From the NCBI RefSeq assembly GCF_900104045.1, contig NZ_FNIN01000001.1:310001-374000 (forward strand): a stretch of DNA of 64,000 bases, given 5' to 3'. Position numbers and translations under genes: made by a program. The notes under the pieces were generated by a model that was given only the letters and a program-made list of their open reading frames with translations, had not been told where the DNA came from and searched no databases. Below are positions 27,627 to 37,518 of the stretch, piece by piece (the stretch's first letter is position 1; the number at the start of each line of letters is the position of its first letter). This DNA is from Desulfonauticus submarinus (GTDB lineage: Bacteria; Desulfobacterota; Desulfovibrionia; Desulfovibrionales; Desulfonatronovibrionaceae).

Positions 27627-28430
27627 TTAAGCAGAGCTTTTTTGTTTATGGGGCTCTTTTTTGCCAAAAAAGTACGCTATCCAAACTCCTATCTCATATA
27701 ATAATACAAGTGGTCCAGCCATTAAAACCTGAGTTACCACATCTGGAGGTGTTAAAATGGCAGAAACTACAAAAGCAATTAATATAGCATATTTTCTCTT
27801 TTTTCTAAGTCCTTTACTGGTAACCATACCTAATCTAGCTAAAAAGAAAATAAAAAGAGGAAGCTCAAAAATAACACCAAAAGCAAATAAAAGTTTAATA
27901 CAAAAACTTAAATACTCTCGTAAGGTTGGCATAGGACGAATAAGTTCTGTAGCAAATCCCATAAAGAATTGAAATCCAAAAGGAAAAACAACAAAGTATC
28001 CGAACATAGCACCTACAATAAAAAACACTCCTGAAAAAAAAGCAATTGGTAAAAGATACTTTTTTTCACTCTCATATAAACCAGGAGAAATAAATTTCCA
28101 TAATTGATAAAAAATATAAGGAGAAACAGCAAAAACGCCTGCTACTAAAGAAACTTTCAAATAAGTAAAAAAAGCCTCTGGCAAAGAAGTAAAAATAAGA
28201 GTACTTTTTGGAGGTAAAACCTTCACCAAAGGCTGCATGAGATAATTAAAAATTTGTTTAGAAAATCCATATGAACCTATAAAACCAATAACAATAGCAA
28301 TAATACATCTAACCAATCTCTGTCTCAGCTCTTCTAAATGTTCAGTAAGAGTCATCTCATGAGCTGAATGGTTATTTTCAGCTTTATCTTTTTCTGAAGT
28401 TTCTGTTTTTAATTTTAAATCTTCACTCAT
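27627..28430 (-). CDS. tatC: twin-arginine translocase subunit TatC
   Basis: 267 residues. A charged N-terminal stretch of about 25, then MTLTEHLEELRQRLVRC, the family hallmark, and six membrane segments including the conserved FxxE region near GVIFELPLFIFFL. TatC recognises twin-Arg signal peptides to export folded proteins, often cofactor-bearing redox enzymes. It follows the tatB-like gene after six bases. Confidence 0.96.
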   Translation of the reverse strand: MSEDLKLKTETSEKDKAENNHSAHEMTLTEHLEELRQRLVRCIIAIVIGFIGSYGFSKQIFNYLMQPLVKVLPPKSTLIFTSLPEAFFTYLKVSLVAGVFAVSPYIFYQLWKFISPGLYESEKKYLLPIAFFSGVFFIVGAMFGYFVVFPFGFQFFMGFATELIRPMPTLREYLSFCIKLLFAFGVIFELPLFIFFLARLGMVTSKGLRKKRKYAILIAFVVSAILTPPDVVTQVLMAGPLVLLYEIGVWIAYFFGKKEPHKQKSSA

Positions 28431-28436
28431 ATAAAT

Positions 28437-28739
28437 CTATTTCTCCTCATCTTTTGAAGATTCGTTTAAATCTTTACTATTTTCTTCTATCTCTTTTGTT
28501 TCTATATTTTCTTGGATCTCACTTTTTTCAAGTTCTTTTTTTGCTTCTTGATAGGCTCTTTTTTCTTCTTCCTTTTCTATTTCTTCTTCAATGGTCCTTT
28601 TAACATCTGTAGATACTTTTTTAAATTCAGCCATTGCTTTGCCTAAAGTCTTGGCTATTTCAGGTAATTTAGACGGACCTATAACAATCAAGGCTACAAC
28701 CAAAATCAACATTAATTCTGTAGAACCTATTCCAAACAT
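28437..28739 (-). CDS. tatB: TatA/TatB family translocase subunit
   Basis: 100 residues. One N-terminal membrane segment (IGSTELMLILVVALIVIGPSKLPEIAKTLGKAM), an amphipathic helix, then a highly charged Glu/Lys tail. The single copy next to tatC and the Glu at residue 8 in GSTEL favour a TatB role, but TatA and TatB cannot be told apart with certainty. Any other TatA-type gene must lie outside the window. Confidence 0.88.
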   Translation of the reverse strand: MFGIGSTELMLILVVALIVIGPSKLPEIAKTLGKAMAEFKKVSTDVKRTIEEEIEKEEEKRAYQEAKKELEKSEIQENIETKEIEENSKDLNESSKDEEK

Positions 28740-28825
28740 ATCCTTATCCTTTTAGAGTAAACATTATTCTCTTACAAACTATCACTCTTAACACGCTATT
28801 TATTAAAAAAACATCTTTTTTTATA

Positions 28826-30376
28826 TTACTCCCATTCAATAGTACTAGGAGGCTTAGAAGAAATATCAAAAACTACTCTATTTACGCCCTTTACTTCATT
28901 TATAATACGATTAGAAATTTTTGCCAACAATTCAGAAGGTAATCTTGTCCAGTCAGCAGTCATAGCATCTATGCTATCAACTACCCTTAAAGCAATTACA
29001 TGTTCGTAAGTACGTTCATCTCCCATTACTCCAACTGTTTTTAAAGGTAAAAGAACAGCAAAACCCTGCCATACCTTTCTATACCAATCAGAAGCTAAAA
29101 GTTCATTTTGAACGATCTTATCTGCTTGTCGAAGAATATCCAACCTATTAGGAGTAATTTCACCGATTATCCGAATAGCTAAACCAGGTCCTGGAAAAGG
29201 ATGTCTCCAAATAATAAAATCAGGCAAGCCAAGCTCAATACCTACCTTTCTGACTTCATCCTTAAATAATTCTCTCAAAGGTTCTATTAACTTTAAATTC
29301 ATTTTTTCGGGAAGACCGCCAACATTATGATGACTTTTTATAACAGCAGAAGGACCTTTATAAGATACACTTTCAATAACATCAGGATAAAGAGTTCCCT
29401 GAGCAAGCCATTTTACCTTTTTAAGTTTATTGGCTTCTTTTTCAAAAACTTCTATAAAAGTATGTCCTATTATTTTTCTCTTTTTTTCTGGGTCTTCTAC
29501 TCCTTTTAACCTATTTAAAAACAAATCTTGAGCTTGAACATAATGTAAATTCAAATCAAAGTGTTTCTGTAGATAAGAAACAACTTCTTCTCCTTCATTA
29601 AGACGTAAAAGTCCATTATCTACAAAAATACAATGTAATCTCTTGCCTAGAGCTTTATGTAATAAAACTGCAACTACAGTAGAATCAACTCCTCCACTTA
29701 AAGCACAAACTACTTCATCTTCGCCAACTTTATTCTTTACATCTTTAACTACATTTTCAATAAACGAACTCATAGACCAAGATGGAGTCAAATTGGCTAT
29801 TTTAAATAAAAAATTAGCAATAATCTGTTTACCAAAATCAGTATGAACAACTTCTGGATGAAATTGAAGAGCATAAAGTTTTTTTTCTTTATTTCCTATA
29901 GCTGCAAAATCTATACTCTCTGTCTTAGCTAATACCTCAAAATCATTAGGAATATTTAACACAGTATCTCCATGAGACATCCAAACGGTAAATTTTTTAT
30001 TTTCAGGCCAAATATTAGACCATAGAGGAGAATCTTGTAAAAGCTCAAGTTCGCTTCTACCATACTCCCTATTAGAAGAAGGAACAACTTCTCCTCCCAG
30101 CAACTTATTCATAAGTTGCATGCCATAACAAATTCCTAAAACAGGAATCCCCCATTCAAAAATTTTAGGATCAATAGAAGGACTATCCTCTGCTGTTACG
30201 CTGGCTGGACCTCCAGACAAAATAATTGCCGATGGTTTTAGTTTTTTTATCGCCTCTAAAGATAAATTACAGGGATGAATTTCAGAATAAATACCTTCTT
30301 CTCTTACTCTTCTAGCAATAAGTTGAGTATATTGAGATCCAAAATCCAAAATAATAACTTTATCACCTTTAAACAT
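28826..30376 (-). CDS. guaA: GMP synthase (glutamine-hydrolysing)
   Basis: 516 residues. N-terminal class I glutaminase with the Cys in GICYGMQLM near residue 83 and His/Glu in FHPEVVHT near 172, then the PP-loop ATP pyrophosphatase domain with SGGVDSTV near 226 and the C-terminal dimerisation domain ending [10 protein letters not shown]. Makes GMP from XMP. It follows guaB after 11 bases, so the last two steps of GMP synthesis form one operon. Confidence 0.97.
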   Translation of the reverse strand: MFKGDKVIILDFGSQYTQLIARRVREEGIYSEIHPCNLSLEAIKKLKPSAIILSGGPASVTAEDSPSIDPKIFEWGIPVLGICYGMQLMNKLLGGEVVPSSNREYGRSELELLQDSPLWSNIWPENKKFTVWMSHGDTVLNIPNDFEVLAKTESIDFAAIGNKEKKLYALQFHPEVVHTDFGKQIIANFLFKIANLTPSWSMSSFIENVVKDVKNKVGEDEVVCALSGGVDSTVVAVLLHKALGKRLHCIFVDNGLLRLNEGEEVVSYLQKHFDLNLHYVQAQDLFLNRLKGVEDPEKKRKIIGHTFIEVFEKEANKLKKVKWLAQGTLYPDVIESVSYKGPSAVIKSHHNVGGLPEKMNLKLIEPLRELFKDEVRKVGIELGLPDFIIWRHPFPGPGLAIRIIGEITPNRLDILRQADKIVQNELLASDWYRKVWQGFAVLLPLKTVGVMGDERTYEHVIALRVVDSIDAMTADWTRLPSELLAKISNRIINEVKGVNRVVFDISSKPPSTIEWE

Positions 30377-30387
30377 AAAAACAACCT

Positions 30388-31848
30388 CTAATAATTTTCT
30401 ATTCTATAATTTGGGGCTTCTTTTGTAATAATAACATCATGCACATGACTTTCCTTAAGACCAGAATTTGTTATTCTGACCATTTTACTTTTTTCTTGTA
30501 AATCTTTAATATTCCTACACCCTAAATATCCCATGCCCGAACGTAGCCCACCAATTAATTGATAAATTGTTTCACTAACAGGACCCTTAAATGGTACTCT
30601 TCCTACAATTCCTTCTGGAACCAATTTATGAGATGCATCCTGAAAGTATCTATCTGAACTTCCAGCCTTCATTGCATCAATGGATCCCATTCCTCTATAT
30701 ATTTTATATGTTCTACCTTGATATAATATGGTTTCACCAGGACTTTCCTCTGTACCTGCCAACATACTTCCCATCATCACAGAATCAGCCCCTACAGCAA
30801 TAGCTTTTACAATATCCCCAGAAAATTTAATTCCTCCATCAGCAATAAGACATCTATCAAATTTCCTACATGCCTTTACTGCTTCCATGATAGCTGTAAT
30901 TTGAGGGACCCCAACTCCAGTTACAACTCTAGTTGTACAAATAGATCCAGGACCTATACCCACCTTCACAGCATCTGCTCCTGCTTTAATTAAAGCCATT
31001 GCTCCTTCATAAGTAGCAATATTGCCAGCTATCAACTGACAATCTGGAAAACTCTTTTTTATAATACTCACTGTATCTAAAACATTTTTAGAGTGACCAT
31101 GTGCAGAATCAACAACAATAAAATCAGCTCCTGCCCTTAATAAAGCTTCTACTCTATCTTCTCTATCTTTACCAACTCCAACAGCTGCACCTACTCTAAG
31201 ACGTCCATACTCATCTTTACAAGCATTTGGATATTTTCTAATTTTCTCAATATCTTTAATAGTAATAAGACCCTTTAATCTATTTTCCTTGTCTACAACT
31301 AACAATTTCTCAACTTTTCTTTTTTGTAGAATCCTTTTGGCATCTTTTAAAGTCGTACCTACCGGCACAGTAATAAGATTTTCTTTTGTCATAACCTCTT
31401 TAACTTTCGTTCTTAAATCCTCTACAAATCGAACATCTCTGTTAGTAACAATACCCTTTAATGTATCTCCTTCTACAACAGGAAGTCCTGAAATCCTATA
31501 TTCAGCCATTAACTCCAATACATAAGCAACATTATCTTCAGGATTCACAGTAACAGGATCCAAAATCATACCACTTTCTGATTTTTTAACCTTTTCTACT
31601 TCTAACTTTTGTTTTTCTATAGTCATATTTTTATGAATAACTCCAACCCCACCCATCCTGGCCATAGAAATAGCCATTCTAGCTTCAGTTACAGTATCCA
31701 TTGCTGCACTTAAAAGTGGAATATTTAAATCTATAGTGGGAGTGAGTTTAGTTTTTAAGTCCACCTGATCTGGCAAAACTTCTGAATAGGCTGGCAATAA
31801 TAAAACATCATCAAAAGTTAGTCCTAATCCAATTACTTTATCTTCCAT
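30388..31848 (-). CDS. guaB: IMP dehydrogenase
   Basis: 486 residues. Barrel domain split by a CBS pair ([18 protein letters not shown] to RKYPNACK, residues 107-210). The catalytic Cys is in [15 protein letters not shown] near residue 303 and the flap Arg-Tyr region in GSSDRYFQ. Converts IMP to XMP. It heads the guaBA pair; the gap of 41 bases to livF holds no obvious terminator. Confidence 0.97.
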   Translation of the reverse strand: MEDKVIGLGLTFDDVLLLPAYSEVLPDQVDLKTKLTPTIDLNIPLLSAAMDTVTEARMAISMARMGGVGVIHKNMTIEKQKLEVEKVKKSESGMILDPVTVNPEDNVAYVLELMAEYRISGLPVVEGDTLKGIVTNRDVRFVEDLRTKVKEVMTKENLITVPVGTTLKDAKRILQKRKVEKLLVVDKENRLKGLITIKDIEKIRKYPNACKDEYGRLRVGAAVGVGKDREDRVEALLRAGADFIVVDSAHGHSKNVLDTVSIIKKSFPDCQLIAGNIATYEGAMALIKAGADAVKVGIGPGSICTTRVVTGVGVPQITAIMEAVKACRKFDRCLIADGGIKFSGDIVKAIAVGADSVMMGSMLAGTEESPGETILYQGRTYKIYRGMGSIDAMKAGSSDRYFQDASHKLVPEGIVGRVPFKGPVSETIYQLIGGLRSGMGYLGCRNIKDLQEKSKMVRITNSGLKESHVHDVIITKEAPNYRIENY

Positions 31849-31889
31849 AAATCCCCCTAAGCATTAAATAGCAAAAGATTAAAAATTCT

Positions 31890-32594
31890 TTACAATCCTA
31901 AATAAGCCTTTTTAACCTCTTCATTTGCTAAAAGATTTTTTGCTTTATCTGCAAGTACAATCCTTCCATTTTCCATCACATATCCTCTATGGGCAATTCT
32001 CAGTGCTTGGTGAGCATTTTGTTCCACCAAAAAAATGGTTGTTCCTGTCTCATTTATCTTTTTTATAATCTCAAAAATTTGCTTTATTACCAAAGGAGCC
32101 AAACCAAGAGATGGCTCATCTAGTAATAATAGTTTTGGTCTCGCCATAAGAGCTCTAGAAATAGCGAGCATTTGTTGTTCCCCACCACTTAATGTTCCTC
32201 CAAGCTGATTTTTTCTTTCCGCCAAAATAGGGAACAATTCAAAAATATACTCTAAATCTCTTTTTATCTCCGACTTATCATTGCGTAAATAAGCTCCCAT
32301 ATCTAAGTTTTCCATAACACTCATTCTAGGAAAGATAAGCCTTCCTTCTGGAACCTGGACAATACCTTTACTTACTATTTTATCAGGAGGTAAAGAATTT
32401 ATTTCTTCTCCTTGAAAAACCACACTTCCTTTACGAGGTGGCACAATACCACAAATAGACATTAAAGTAGTAGTTTTTCCTGCACCATTAGCACCTATTA
32501 AGGTAATAATTTCACCTTCATCTACAGTTAGACACACATCATAAAGTGCCTGAATTTTTCCATAAAATGAACATACTCCTTTTAACTCAAGCAT
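31890..32594 (-). CDS. livF: branched-chain amino-acid ABC transporter ATPase LivF
   Basis: About 234 residues from ATG 32594. Walker A GANGAGKTTTL, signature LSGGEQQML, Walker B LLLLDEPSLGL and the His of the switch are replaced by the family-typical FLVEQN. LivF and LivG form the ATPase pair for LivHM. The start overlaps the livG end by eight bases, GATCATGATGC. Confidence 0.93.
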   Translation of the reverse strand: MLELKGVCSFYGKIQALYDVCLTVDEGEIITLIGANGAGKTTTLMSICGIVPPRKGSVVFQGEEINSLPPDKIVSKGIVQVPEGRLIFPRMSVMENLDMGAYLRNDKSEIKRDLEYIFELFPILAERKNQLGGTLSGGEQQMLAISRALMARPKLLLLDEPSLGLAPLVIKQIFEIIKKINETGTTIFLVEQNAHQALRIAHRGYVMENGRIVLADKAKNLLANEEVKKAYLGL

Positions 32595-33378
32595 CATGAT
32601 CCTCACCTAGATAAGCTTTAATAACTCTTGGGTCTTCTTTAATTTCCTGAGGTGTTCCCTGGGCCAATAATCTTCCATATTCCATTACATAAACCATATC
32701 AGAAATATTCATTACTAATTTCATATCGTGCTCAATAAGTAAAATAGCTACTTTTTCTTGCTCCTTAATCTGCCTAATTAATTCTTCTAATTCTTTTGTT
32801 TCCTGAGGATTCATTCCTGCTGCAGGCTCATCTAAAAGCAAAAGGCTTGGCTCAGCAGCAAGGGCCCTTGCAATTTCAAGCCTTCTTTGAGCACCATATG
32901 GTAAATTAGAAGCTATTTCATTAACATATTTTTCCAAATGCAATTTTCTTAAAATATTATAGCTTATTTCAATAGTCTCTTGTTCTTCTTGAACAGTTTT
33001 CTTATCTCTAAGTAAAGCTCCAAAAATCCAAGCCTTTGTCCTAGTATGACGTCCAATCATTACATTTTCTAAAACAGTCATATTAGGGAAAAGGCGAATA
33101 TTTTGAAAAGTTCTTGCTAACCCTAACTCTGTAACTTTATTAGGCTTATAGCCATTTATTCTTCTTTTTTTACCTTTTCTATCTAAAACAAAGACATCTC
33201 CTTCGGTAGGATTATATATTCCAGTAACGCAATTAAAAAACGTTGTTTTCCCTGCTCCATTTGGACCAATTAAAGCAACAATTTGATCTTTACTAACCTG
33301 CAAATTTACATGATCAAGCGCTCTTAAGCCGCCAAAATCCATACAAAGTTCTTTTACTTCCAATATTGGCTTTACCAT
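32587..33378 (-). CDS. livG: branched-chain amino-acid ABC transporter ATPase LivG
   Basis: 263 residues from ATG 33378; upstream in-frame starts would overlap livM. Walker A GPNGAGKTTFF near residue 37, LivG-type signature LPYGAQRRLEIARAL, Walker B LLLLDEPAAGMNP and switch IEHDM are present. Pairs with LivF. Confidence 0.93.
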   Translation of the reverse strand: MVKPILEVKELCMDFGGLRALDHVNLQVSKDQIVALIGPNGAGKTTFFNCVTGIYNPTEGDVFVLDRKGKKRRINGYKPNKVTELGLARTFQNIRLFPNMTVLENVMIGRHTRTKAWIFGALLRDKKTVQEEQETIEISYNILRKLHLEKYVNEIASNLPYGAQRRLEIARALAAEPSLLLLDEPAAGMNPQETKELEELIRQIKEQEKVAILLIEHDMKLVMNISDMVYVMEYGRLLAQGTPQEIKEDPRVIKAYLGEDHDA

Positions 33379-33388
33379 TGCTCTTTTC

Positions 33389-34588
33389 TTACTCCTTACC
33401 TTCATAAATATATTTTCTTCTAACATTTGGAATAAGGCCTTGAGGTCTAAACACCATCACTAAAACCATTGCAGCTCCAAATAAAAGCATTCTATATTCA
33501 GAAAACGCACGTAAATATTCAGGTAGCAAAATCATCAAAAAAGCAGCTAAGATTACTCCCACAATTGAACCCATGCCTCCTAAAACCACAATAGAAAGAA
33601 TAATTGCTGACTCGAGAAAGGTGAAACTAGCAGGGTTAATAAAAGTAGTTTTAGCGGCAAAAATTACTCCAGCAAAACCAGCCCATGTAGCTCCCAAGGC
33701 AAATGCTGCCAACTTAGTTTTCATTCTATCTATTCCCATTGCTTCACAAGCAACCTCATCTTCTCTTAAAGCTAACCAAGCTCTCCCAAGTCTAGAATTT
33801 TGAAGCCTATTAACTACAAAAATTGTCACTATAGCCATTGCAATAATCAGGTAGTATATATATATAGTAGCTTGTTCTACGCTTAAATTTAAACCAAAAA
33901 ACCCAGGTCTAGGAATATTTGAAATACCACTTGGTCCAAAAGAAAACTCATCCCAGTTTTCTAAAATTAGTCTTATGATTTCTCCAAAACCTAAAGTAAC
34001 TATTGCTAAATAATCTCCTCGCAATCTTAAAACAGGAATACCCAATAAAATACCAAAAATTGCTGCTAGAAGCCCGCCTAAAGGCAAAACAACCCAAAAA
34101 CCTAAATGAAAATGATAATTTAAAAGCGCATAGGCATAAGCTCCTACAGCATAAAAAGCTACATATCCAAGGTCTAACAAACCTGCAATTCCCACTACTA
34201 TATTCAAACCTAATCCCAAAACAACATAAATCAAAGCTGAAATCATAATGTTAGTCTGATAAGTTGAAAAAATCCATGGAAAAATAATTAAAAACATAAA
34301 AATAGAGGCAAAAAGAGGCCTATTGTACCGTGGTTCTGAGACCAATTGTTGAATAAAAGTTAATTTTTCTTCTCTACTTTCTTCTTTATCTTTTGCCCCC
34401 TTTTCTTTTCTTTCCATTAAAAATCGCCAAACAAAGGAAAGCAGAAACGAACCTATACCTACATAAAATAAATTTTTCCATCTCCATAAAACAGTTTTTT
34501 CTATTATATCAACCTTTATTACCATTATAGGAAAAGTTAAAAACATAAACCACAGGGCAATTTGAATGGACTTAATAAAACTTTTCAT
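33389..34588 (-). CDS. livM: branched-chain amino-acid ABC transporter permease LivM
   Basis: 399 residues, about ten membrane segments. The LivM hallmark AIVTLGFGEIIRLIL is near residue 195 and the coupling loop LREDEVACEAMGIDRMKTKLAAF near 278. The first 110 residues hold two membrane segments and a charged linker not found in shorter LivM proteins but common in longer ones. Works with LivH. Confidence 0.92.
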   Translation of the reverse strand: MKSFIKSIQIALWFMFLTFPIMVIKVDIIEKTVLWRWKNLFYVGIGSFLLSFVWRFLMERKEKGAKDKEESREEKLTFIQQLVSEPRYNRPLFASIFMFLIIFPWIFSTYQTNIMISALIYVVLGLGLNIVVGIAGLLDLGYVAFYAVGAYAYALLNYHFHLGFWVVLPLGGLLAAIFGILLGIPVLRLRGDYLAIVTLGFGEIIRLILENWDEFSFGPSGISNIPRPGFFGLNLSVEQATIYIYYLIIAMAIVTIFVVNRLQNSRLGRAWLALREDEVACEAMGIDRMKTKLAAFALGATWAGFAGVIFAAKTTFINPASFTFLESAIILSIVVLGGMGSIVGVILAAFLMILLPEYLRAFSEYRMLLFGAAMVLVMVFRPQGLIPNVRRKYIYEGKE

Positions 34589-34606
34589 AGTTCCTCTCTT
34601 ACCACC

Positions 34607-35509
34607 TTAAACTTTTTGTGTATTTGTTCTTCCTAAAATACCTGCAGGTCTGAAAATCAAAATAATAACAAGCAAACAAAAAGCAAATACATCTTCATAG
34701 TCACTAGAAACATAGCCTGTAGCAAAGCTCTCAGTCCAGCCCAAAATAAGTCCACCTAAAACTGCTCCAGGAATAGAACCAATACCTCCCAGGACAGCCG
34801 CAGTAAAGGCTTTAATGCCTGCAATAAATCCAATAAAAAAGTTTATTTGCCCAATATGAGAAGCAATCAATACACCACCCAAGGCAGCTAAAGCAGAGCC
34901 TATAATAAAAGTAACAGAGATCACTCTGTCTACATTTACTCCACAAAGCAGAGCCATCTTTCTATTTTGAGCTGTAGCTCTCATGGCCTTTCCAATCTTT
35001 GTAAACTTAATAAACAAAGTAAGTAAAATCATTGCAACAGCAGTAACTACAATAATAACTAATTCAGAAGAACCTAAAAATTCTTCAAAAGGCTCCATAA
35101 ACTTAAAATCAGGAATCAAATTAGGAAAAGGTACAAATTCTGAAGTTTGCGCTAAAAGCACATAATTTTGTAAAAATATTGACATACCAATAGCACTAAT
35201 TAAAGGGGAGAGTCTAGGAGCATTCCGAAGCGGCTTATAGGCTATTTTTTCTACTGTATATCCATAGGCTGAAGCATATACCATAGCAATTACTATGGCC
35301 AAAGATAAAGTTGAAATCAAACTAAATCCTAACAAAGAACAAATACCAGCAACTAAAAGACCTGTAAAAGCTCCTATCATATAAATTTCGCCATGCGCAA
35401 AATTGATCAATTCTATAATCCCATAAACCATTGTATAACCTAAAGCAATTAAAGCATAAATACTACCGCGTGTTAAGCCACTAAAAAACAACTCTAAAAA
35501 GTAATCCAT
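34607..35509 (-). CDS. livH: branched-chain amino-acid ABC transporter permease LivH
   Basis: 300 residues from ATG 35509, with GGGAGG five bases upstream; a GTG at 35521 is in frame. Eight or so membrane segments with the LivH marks LIALGYTMVYGIIELINFAHG near residue 20 and the coupling loop RATAQNRKMALLCGVNVDRV near 185. Works with LivM. Confidence 0.93.
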   Translation of the reverse strand: MDYFLELFFSGLTRGSIYALIALGYTMVYGIIELINFAHGEIYMIGAFTGLLVAGICSLLGFSLISTLSLAIVIAMVYASAYGYTVEKIAYKPLRNAPRLSPLISAIGMSIFLQNYVLLAQTSEFVPFPNLIPDFKFMEPFEEFLGSSELVIIVVTAVAMILLTLFIKFTKIGKAMRATAQNRKMALLCGVNVDRVISVTFIIGSALAALGGVLIASHIGQINFFIGFIAGIKAFTAAVLGGIGSIPGAVLGGLILGWTESFATGYVSSDYEDVFAFCLLVIILIFRPAGILGRTNTQKV

Positions 35510-35580
35510 TGTCCCTCCCACATATTACAACAGTTCCTAGCACTTAACTAATTAAAAATAAAAAGCATTAAAAATAAAAA

Positions 35581-35621
35581 ATTCTGATGTCTTTTTCTCC
35601 AGGAGAAAAAGACATCAGAAT
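35581..35621 (-). terminator. strong hairpin between livK and livH
   Basis: Perfect 19-bp inverted repeat (ATTCTGATGTCTTTTTCTC and its complement) with a 3-base loop, followed on the minus strand by a T-rich run. It fits a partial rho-independent terminator that would give more binding protein mRNA than permease/ATPase mRNA; a role in mRNA stability is equally possible. Confidence 0.85.
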
Positions 35622-35644
35622 CACAGCATAATAAATACAAGGCG

Positions 35645-36760
35645 TTATTTAACCTCTACAAATTTTCCATTACGTACCTGATATACAGAGAATCCTACAC
35701 CCTCTGCATCGCCTCTTTGATCAAATTTAATTTTGCCTAAAGGAGTAGATACATATTCTGTACGTAAAGCCTTAACAATATCTTCATACTTAGTAGAACC
35801 AGCCTTTTCAATAGCATTCAAAAGGGCTTCTATAGCTGCATACCCATTTTCAAAAAATGGTCCTGGAGCAGAACCAAACACTTTTTTATGCTCTGCCAAG
35901 GCCTCTTTATATTCAGGATTCCCAGAAACATCTTTTGGACCAGAAGCATAAACACCTTCTGCACTTTTTCCTGCTACTTTAATAAAAGCTATATCTTTTA
36001 CCCCATCACCAGCAATAAAAGGAATTTTTAAACGTTTTCTTCTCATGGTGCTTACAATTTTTGAAGCTTCAGGATGATATCCACCAAACATTACTACATC
36101 TGGTTTTTTTCTCTTAATCTTTTGAACTACAGCAGAATAATCAACTGCACCAGGAGTTACACCCTCAAACAATACGACTTTAGCTTTTCCACTCTCTTCA
36201 ATAAACTTTTTCTCCATAGTAGCTAAGCCTTTTCCATAATCTCCCTTATCATGAATAATAGCAATCTTTTTAGCATGAAGATTATTTAATACAAACTCAA
36301 CATCTAACTTTGCTTGAGCATCATCAGGAGCAATTGTTCTAAAAAAATTTGGATATTTACCACTTTCTGTTAAATCAGGGTTAGTTGCAGAAGGAGAAAT
36401 TACTACAACCTTAGCACTTTTATAAATCGGTAAAGCAGCTTTTGTAGCTCCACTACAAATATGACCAATAACCCCTACAACTCCATCAGAAACTAACTTT
36501 GTTGCCACATTAGTAGCAAGCTCAGGTTTACATTGCTCATCTGCAACAATTAATTCAATTTTTTTACCCAAAACACCACCTTTGTTATTATACTTTTCTA
36601 CAACCAACTTGGCAGCATTAACAGTAGGAATACCATAAGAGGCCAAGTCTCCACTATGAGAACCAGCAACACCTATTTTAATGGTATCACCAGCCCACGC
36701 TAAACTAGTTAAAAAACAAAAAAGAGCTACCATTCCTACAATTTTTCCCAATTTTCCCAT
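35645..36760 (-). CDS. livK: branched-chain amino-acid ABC transporter substrate-binding protein LivK
   Basis: 371 residues. Signal peptide MGKLGKIVGMVALFCF with cleavage near AWA-GD at 23, then the type I periplasmic-binding fold: IKIGVAGSHSGDLASYG, DEQCKPELATNVATKLVSDGVVGVIGHICSGAT, and the later PDVVMFGGYHPEASKIV. Supplies leucine, isoleucine, valine or related ligands to LivHMGF encoded downstream. A promoter-like TTGACA lies at the end of the gene upstream. Confidence 0.93.
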   Translation of the reverse strand: MGKLGKIVGMVALFCFLTSLAWAGDTIKIGVAGSHSGDLASYGIPTVNAAKLVVEKYNNKGGVLGKKIELIVADEQCKPELATNVATKLVSDGVVGVIGHICSGATKAALPIYKSAKVVVISPSATNPDLTESGKYPNFFRTIAPDDAQAKLDVEFVLNNLHAKKIAIIHDKGDYGKGLATMEKKFIEESGKAKVVLFEGVTPGAVDYSAVVQKIKRKKPDVVMFGGYHPEASKIVSTMRRKRLKIPFIAGDGVKDIAFIKVAGKSAEGVYASGPKDVSGNPEYKEALAEHKKVFGSAPGPFFENGYAAIEALLNAIEKAGSTKYEDIVKALRTEYVSTPLGKIKFDQRGDAEGVGFSVYQVRNGKFVEVK

Positions 36761-36802
36761 CTTTTCCCCTCCTCATTTCATTACCTTATTTAAAATAACA
36801 TA

Positions 36803-36832
36803 CTTCTAACCTTAAAGATTTTTCTCTGTCAA
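36803..36832 (-). promoter_or_regulatory. possible sigma-70 promoter of the liv operon
   Basis: Minus strand TTGACA (perfect -35) at 36832-36827, 18-base spacer, TAGAAG as a 4 of 6 match to the -10 box at 36808-36803. The -35 box overlaps the stop codon of the TPR gene. Confidence 0.45.
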
Positions 36833-37383
36833 TTGGAAATATGACTAAGAAAATCCTTTACCTCTTGCTTTAACTTAGACTCCGCATCTGGGCTATTTAA
36901 AACTTTCTGAAAATATATTTTTGCCTTATTAGGCTGAGATAAAAATTTCGCATAAATTACCCCTAAATTATAATTAATTATATAATTATTTTCATCTGAC
37001 TTTAATACTTCTTCATATAAATGCACAGCCTTATGATATTTCTGTAATTGAAAATAACAATATCCAGCCTGACTTAAAGCCATTCTATCCTTTGGCTCTA
37101 TATCTAAAATCTTTGTCCAAAAAGATAACGCTCTATTCCAATTACCCATCTTCATAAAAACAAAACCAAGTTCTTTTAAAACATCAATATTATTTGGATC
37201 TTTTTTTAATTTTTGCATCAAATCTATAACCATTGCCATGGTATCTTGAGAATTATTAACCTTTGTTTTTACTTTTAAAGTAAGATTAGGACTATTAAAT
37301 CTATAGAATATAGAAGAAATAAAAATGATTATAAAAGACAAAAACAAAGTTAAAAAAACATTTTTTCTTATAACTTCATTCAT
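36829..37383 (-). CDS. membrane-anchored TPR protein at the end of the ccm operon (CcmI/NrfG-like)
   Basis: 184 residues. One membrane segment at 9-27, then at least three TPR repeats (NIDVLKELGFVFMKMGNWNRALSFW, ALSQAGYCYFQLQKYHKAVHLY, YIINYNLGVIYAKFLSQPNKAKIYF). In Ccm systems a TPR protein (CcmI, or the C-terminal part of CcmH) presents the apocytochrome for heme attachment. It starts two bases after ccmD, so this role is likely, though no direct motif proves it. Confidence 0.78.
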   Translation of the reverse strand: MNEVIRKNVFLTLFLSFIIIFISSIFYRFNSPNLTLKVKTKVNNSQDTMAMVIDLMQKLKKDPNNIDVLKELGFVFMKMGNWNRALSFWTKILDIEPKDRMALSQAGYCYFQLQKYHKAVHLYEEVLKSDENNYIINYNLGVIYAKFLSQPNKAKIYFQKVLNSPDAESKLKQEVKDFLSHISN

Positions 37384-37385
37384 AT

Positions 37386-37517
37386 TTATTTATCCTTTTT
37401 CAAATTATATAATTCTTTTACTTTTACACCAATTTCATTATTTTTCTTATTTAGAAAAATAAGATACAAACATATAAAAGACCAAATAAAAATATTTGCA
37501 CCTATAATATATTTCAT
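37386..37517 (-). CDS. ccmD: CcmD-like small membrane protein
   Basis: 43 residues, below common gene-calling limits. AAGGAG eight bases upstream, ATG at 37517, one base after the ccmC stop; stop at 37386, two bases before the TPR gene. It has one membrane segment (IIGANIFIWSFICLYLIFL) followed by a basic tail (NKKNNEIGVKVKELYNLKK). Length, topology and position between ccmC and the rest fit CcmD, which stabilises the CcmABC complex and helps free heme-loaded CcmE. Confidence 0.85.
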   Translation of the reverse strand: MKYIIGANIFIWSFICLYLIFLNKKNNEIGVKVKELYNLKKDK

Positions 37518-37518
37518 C

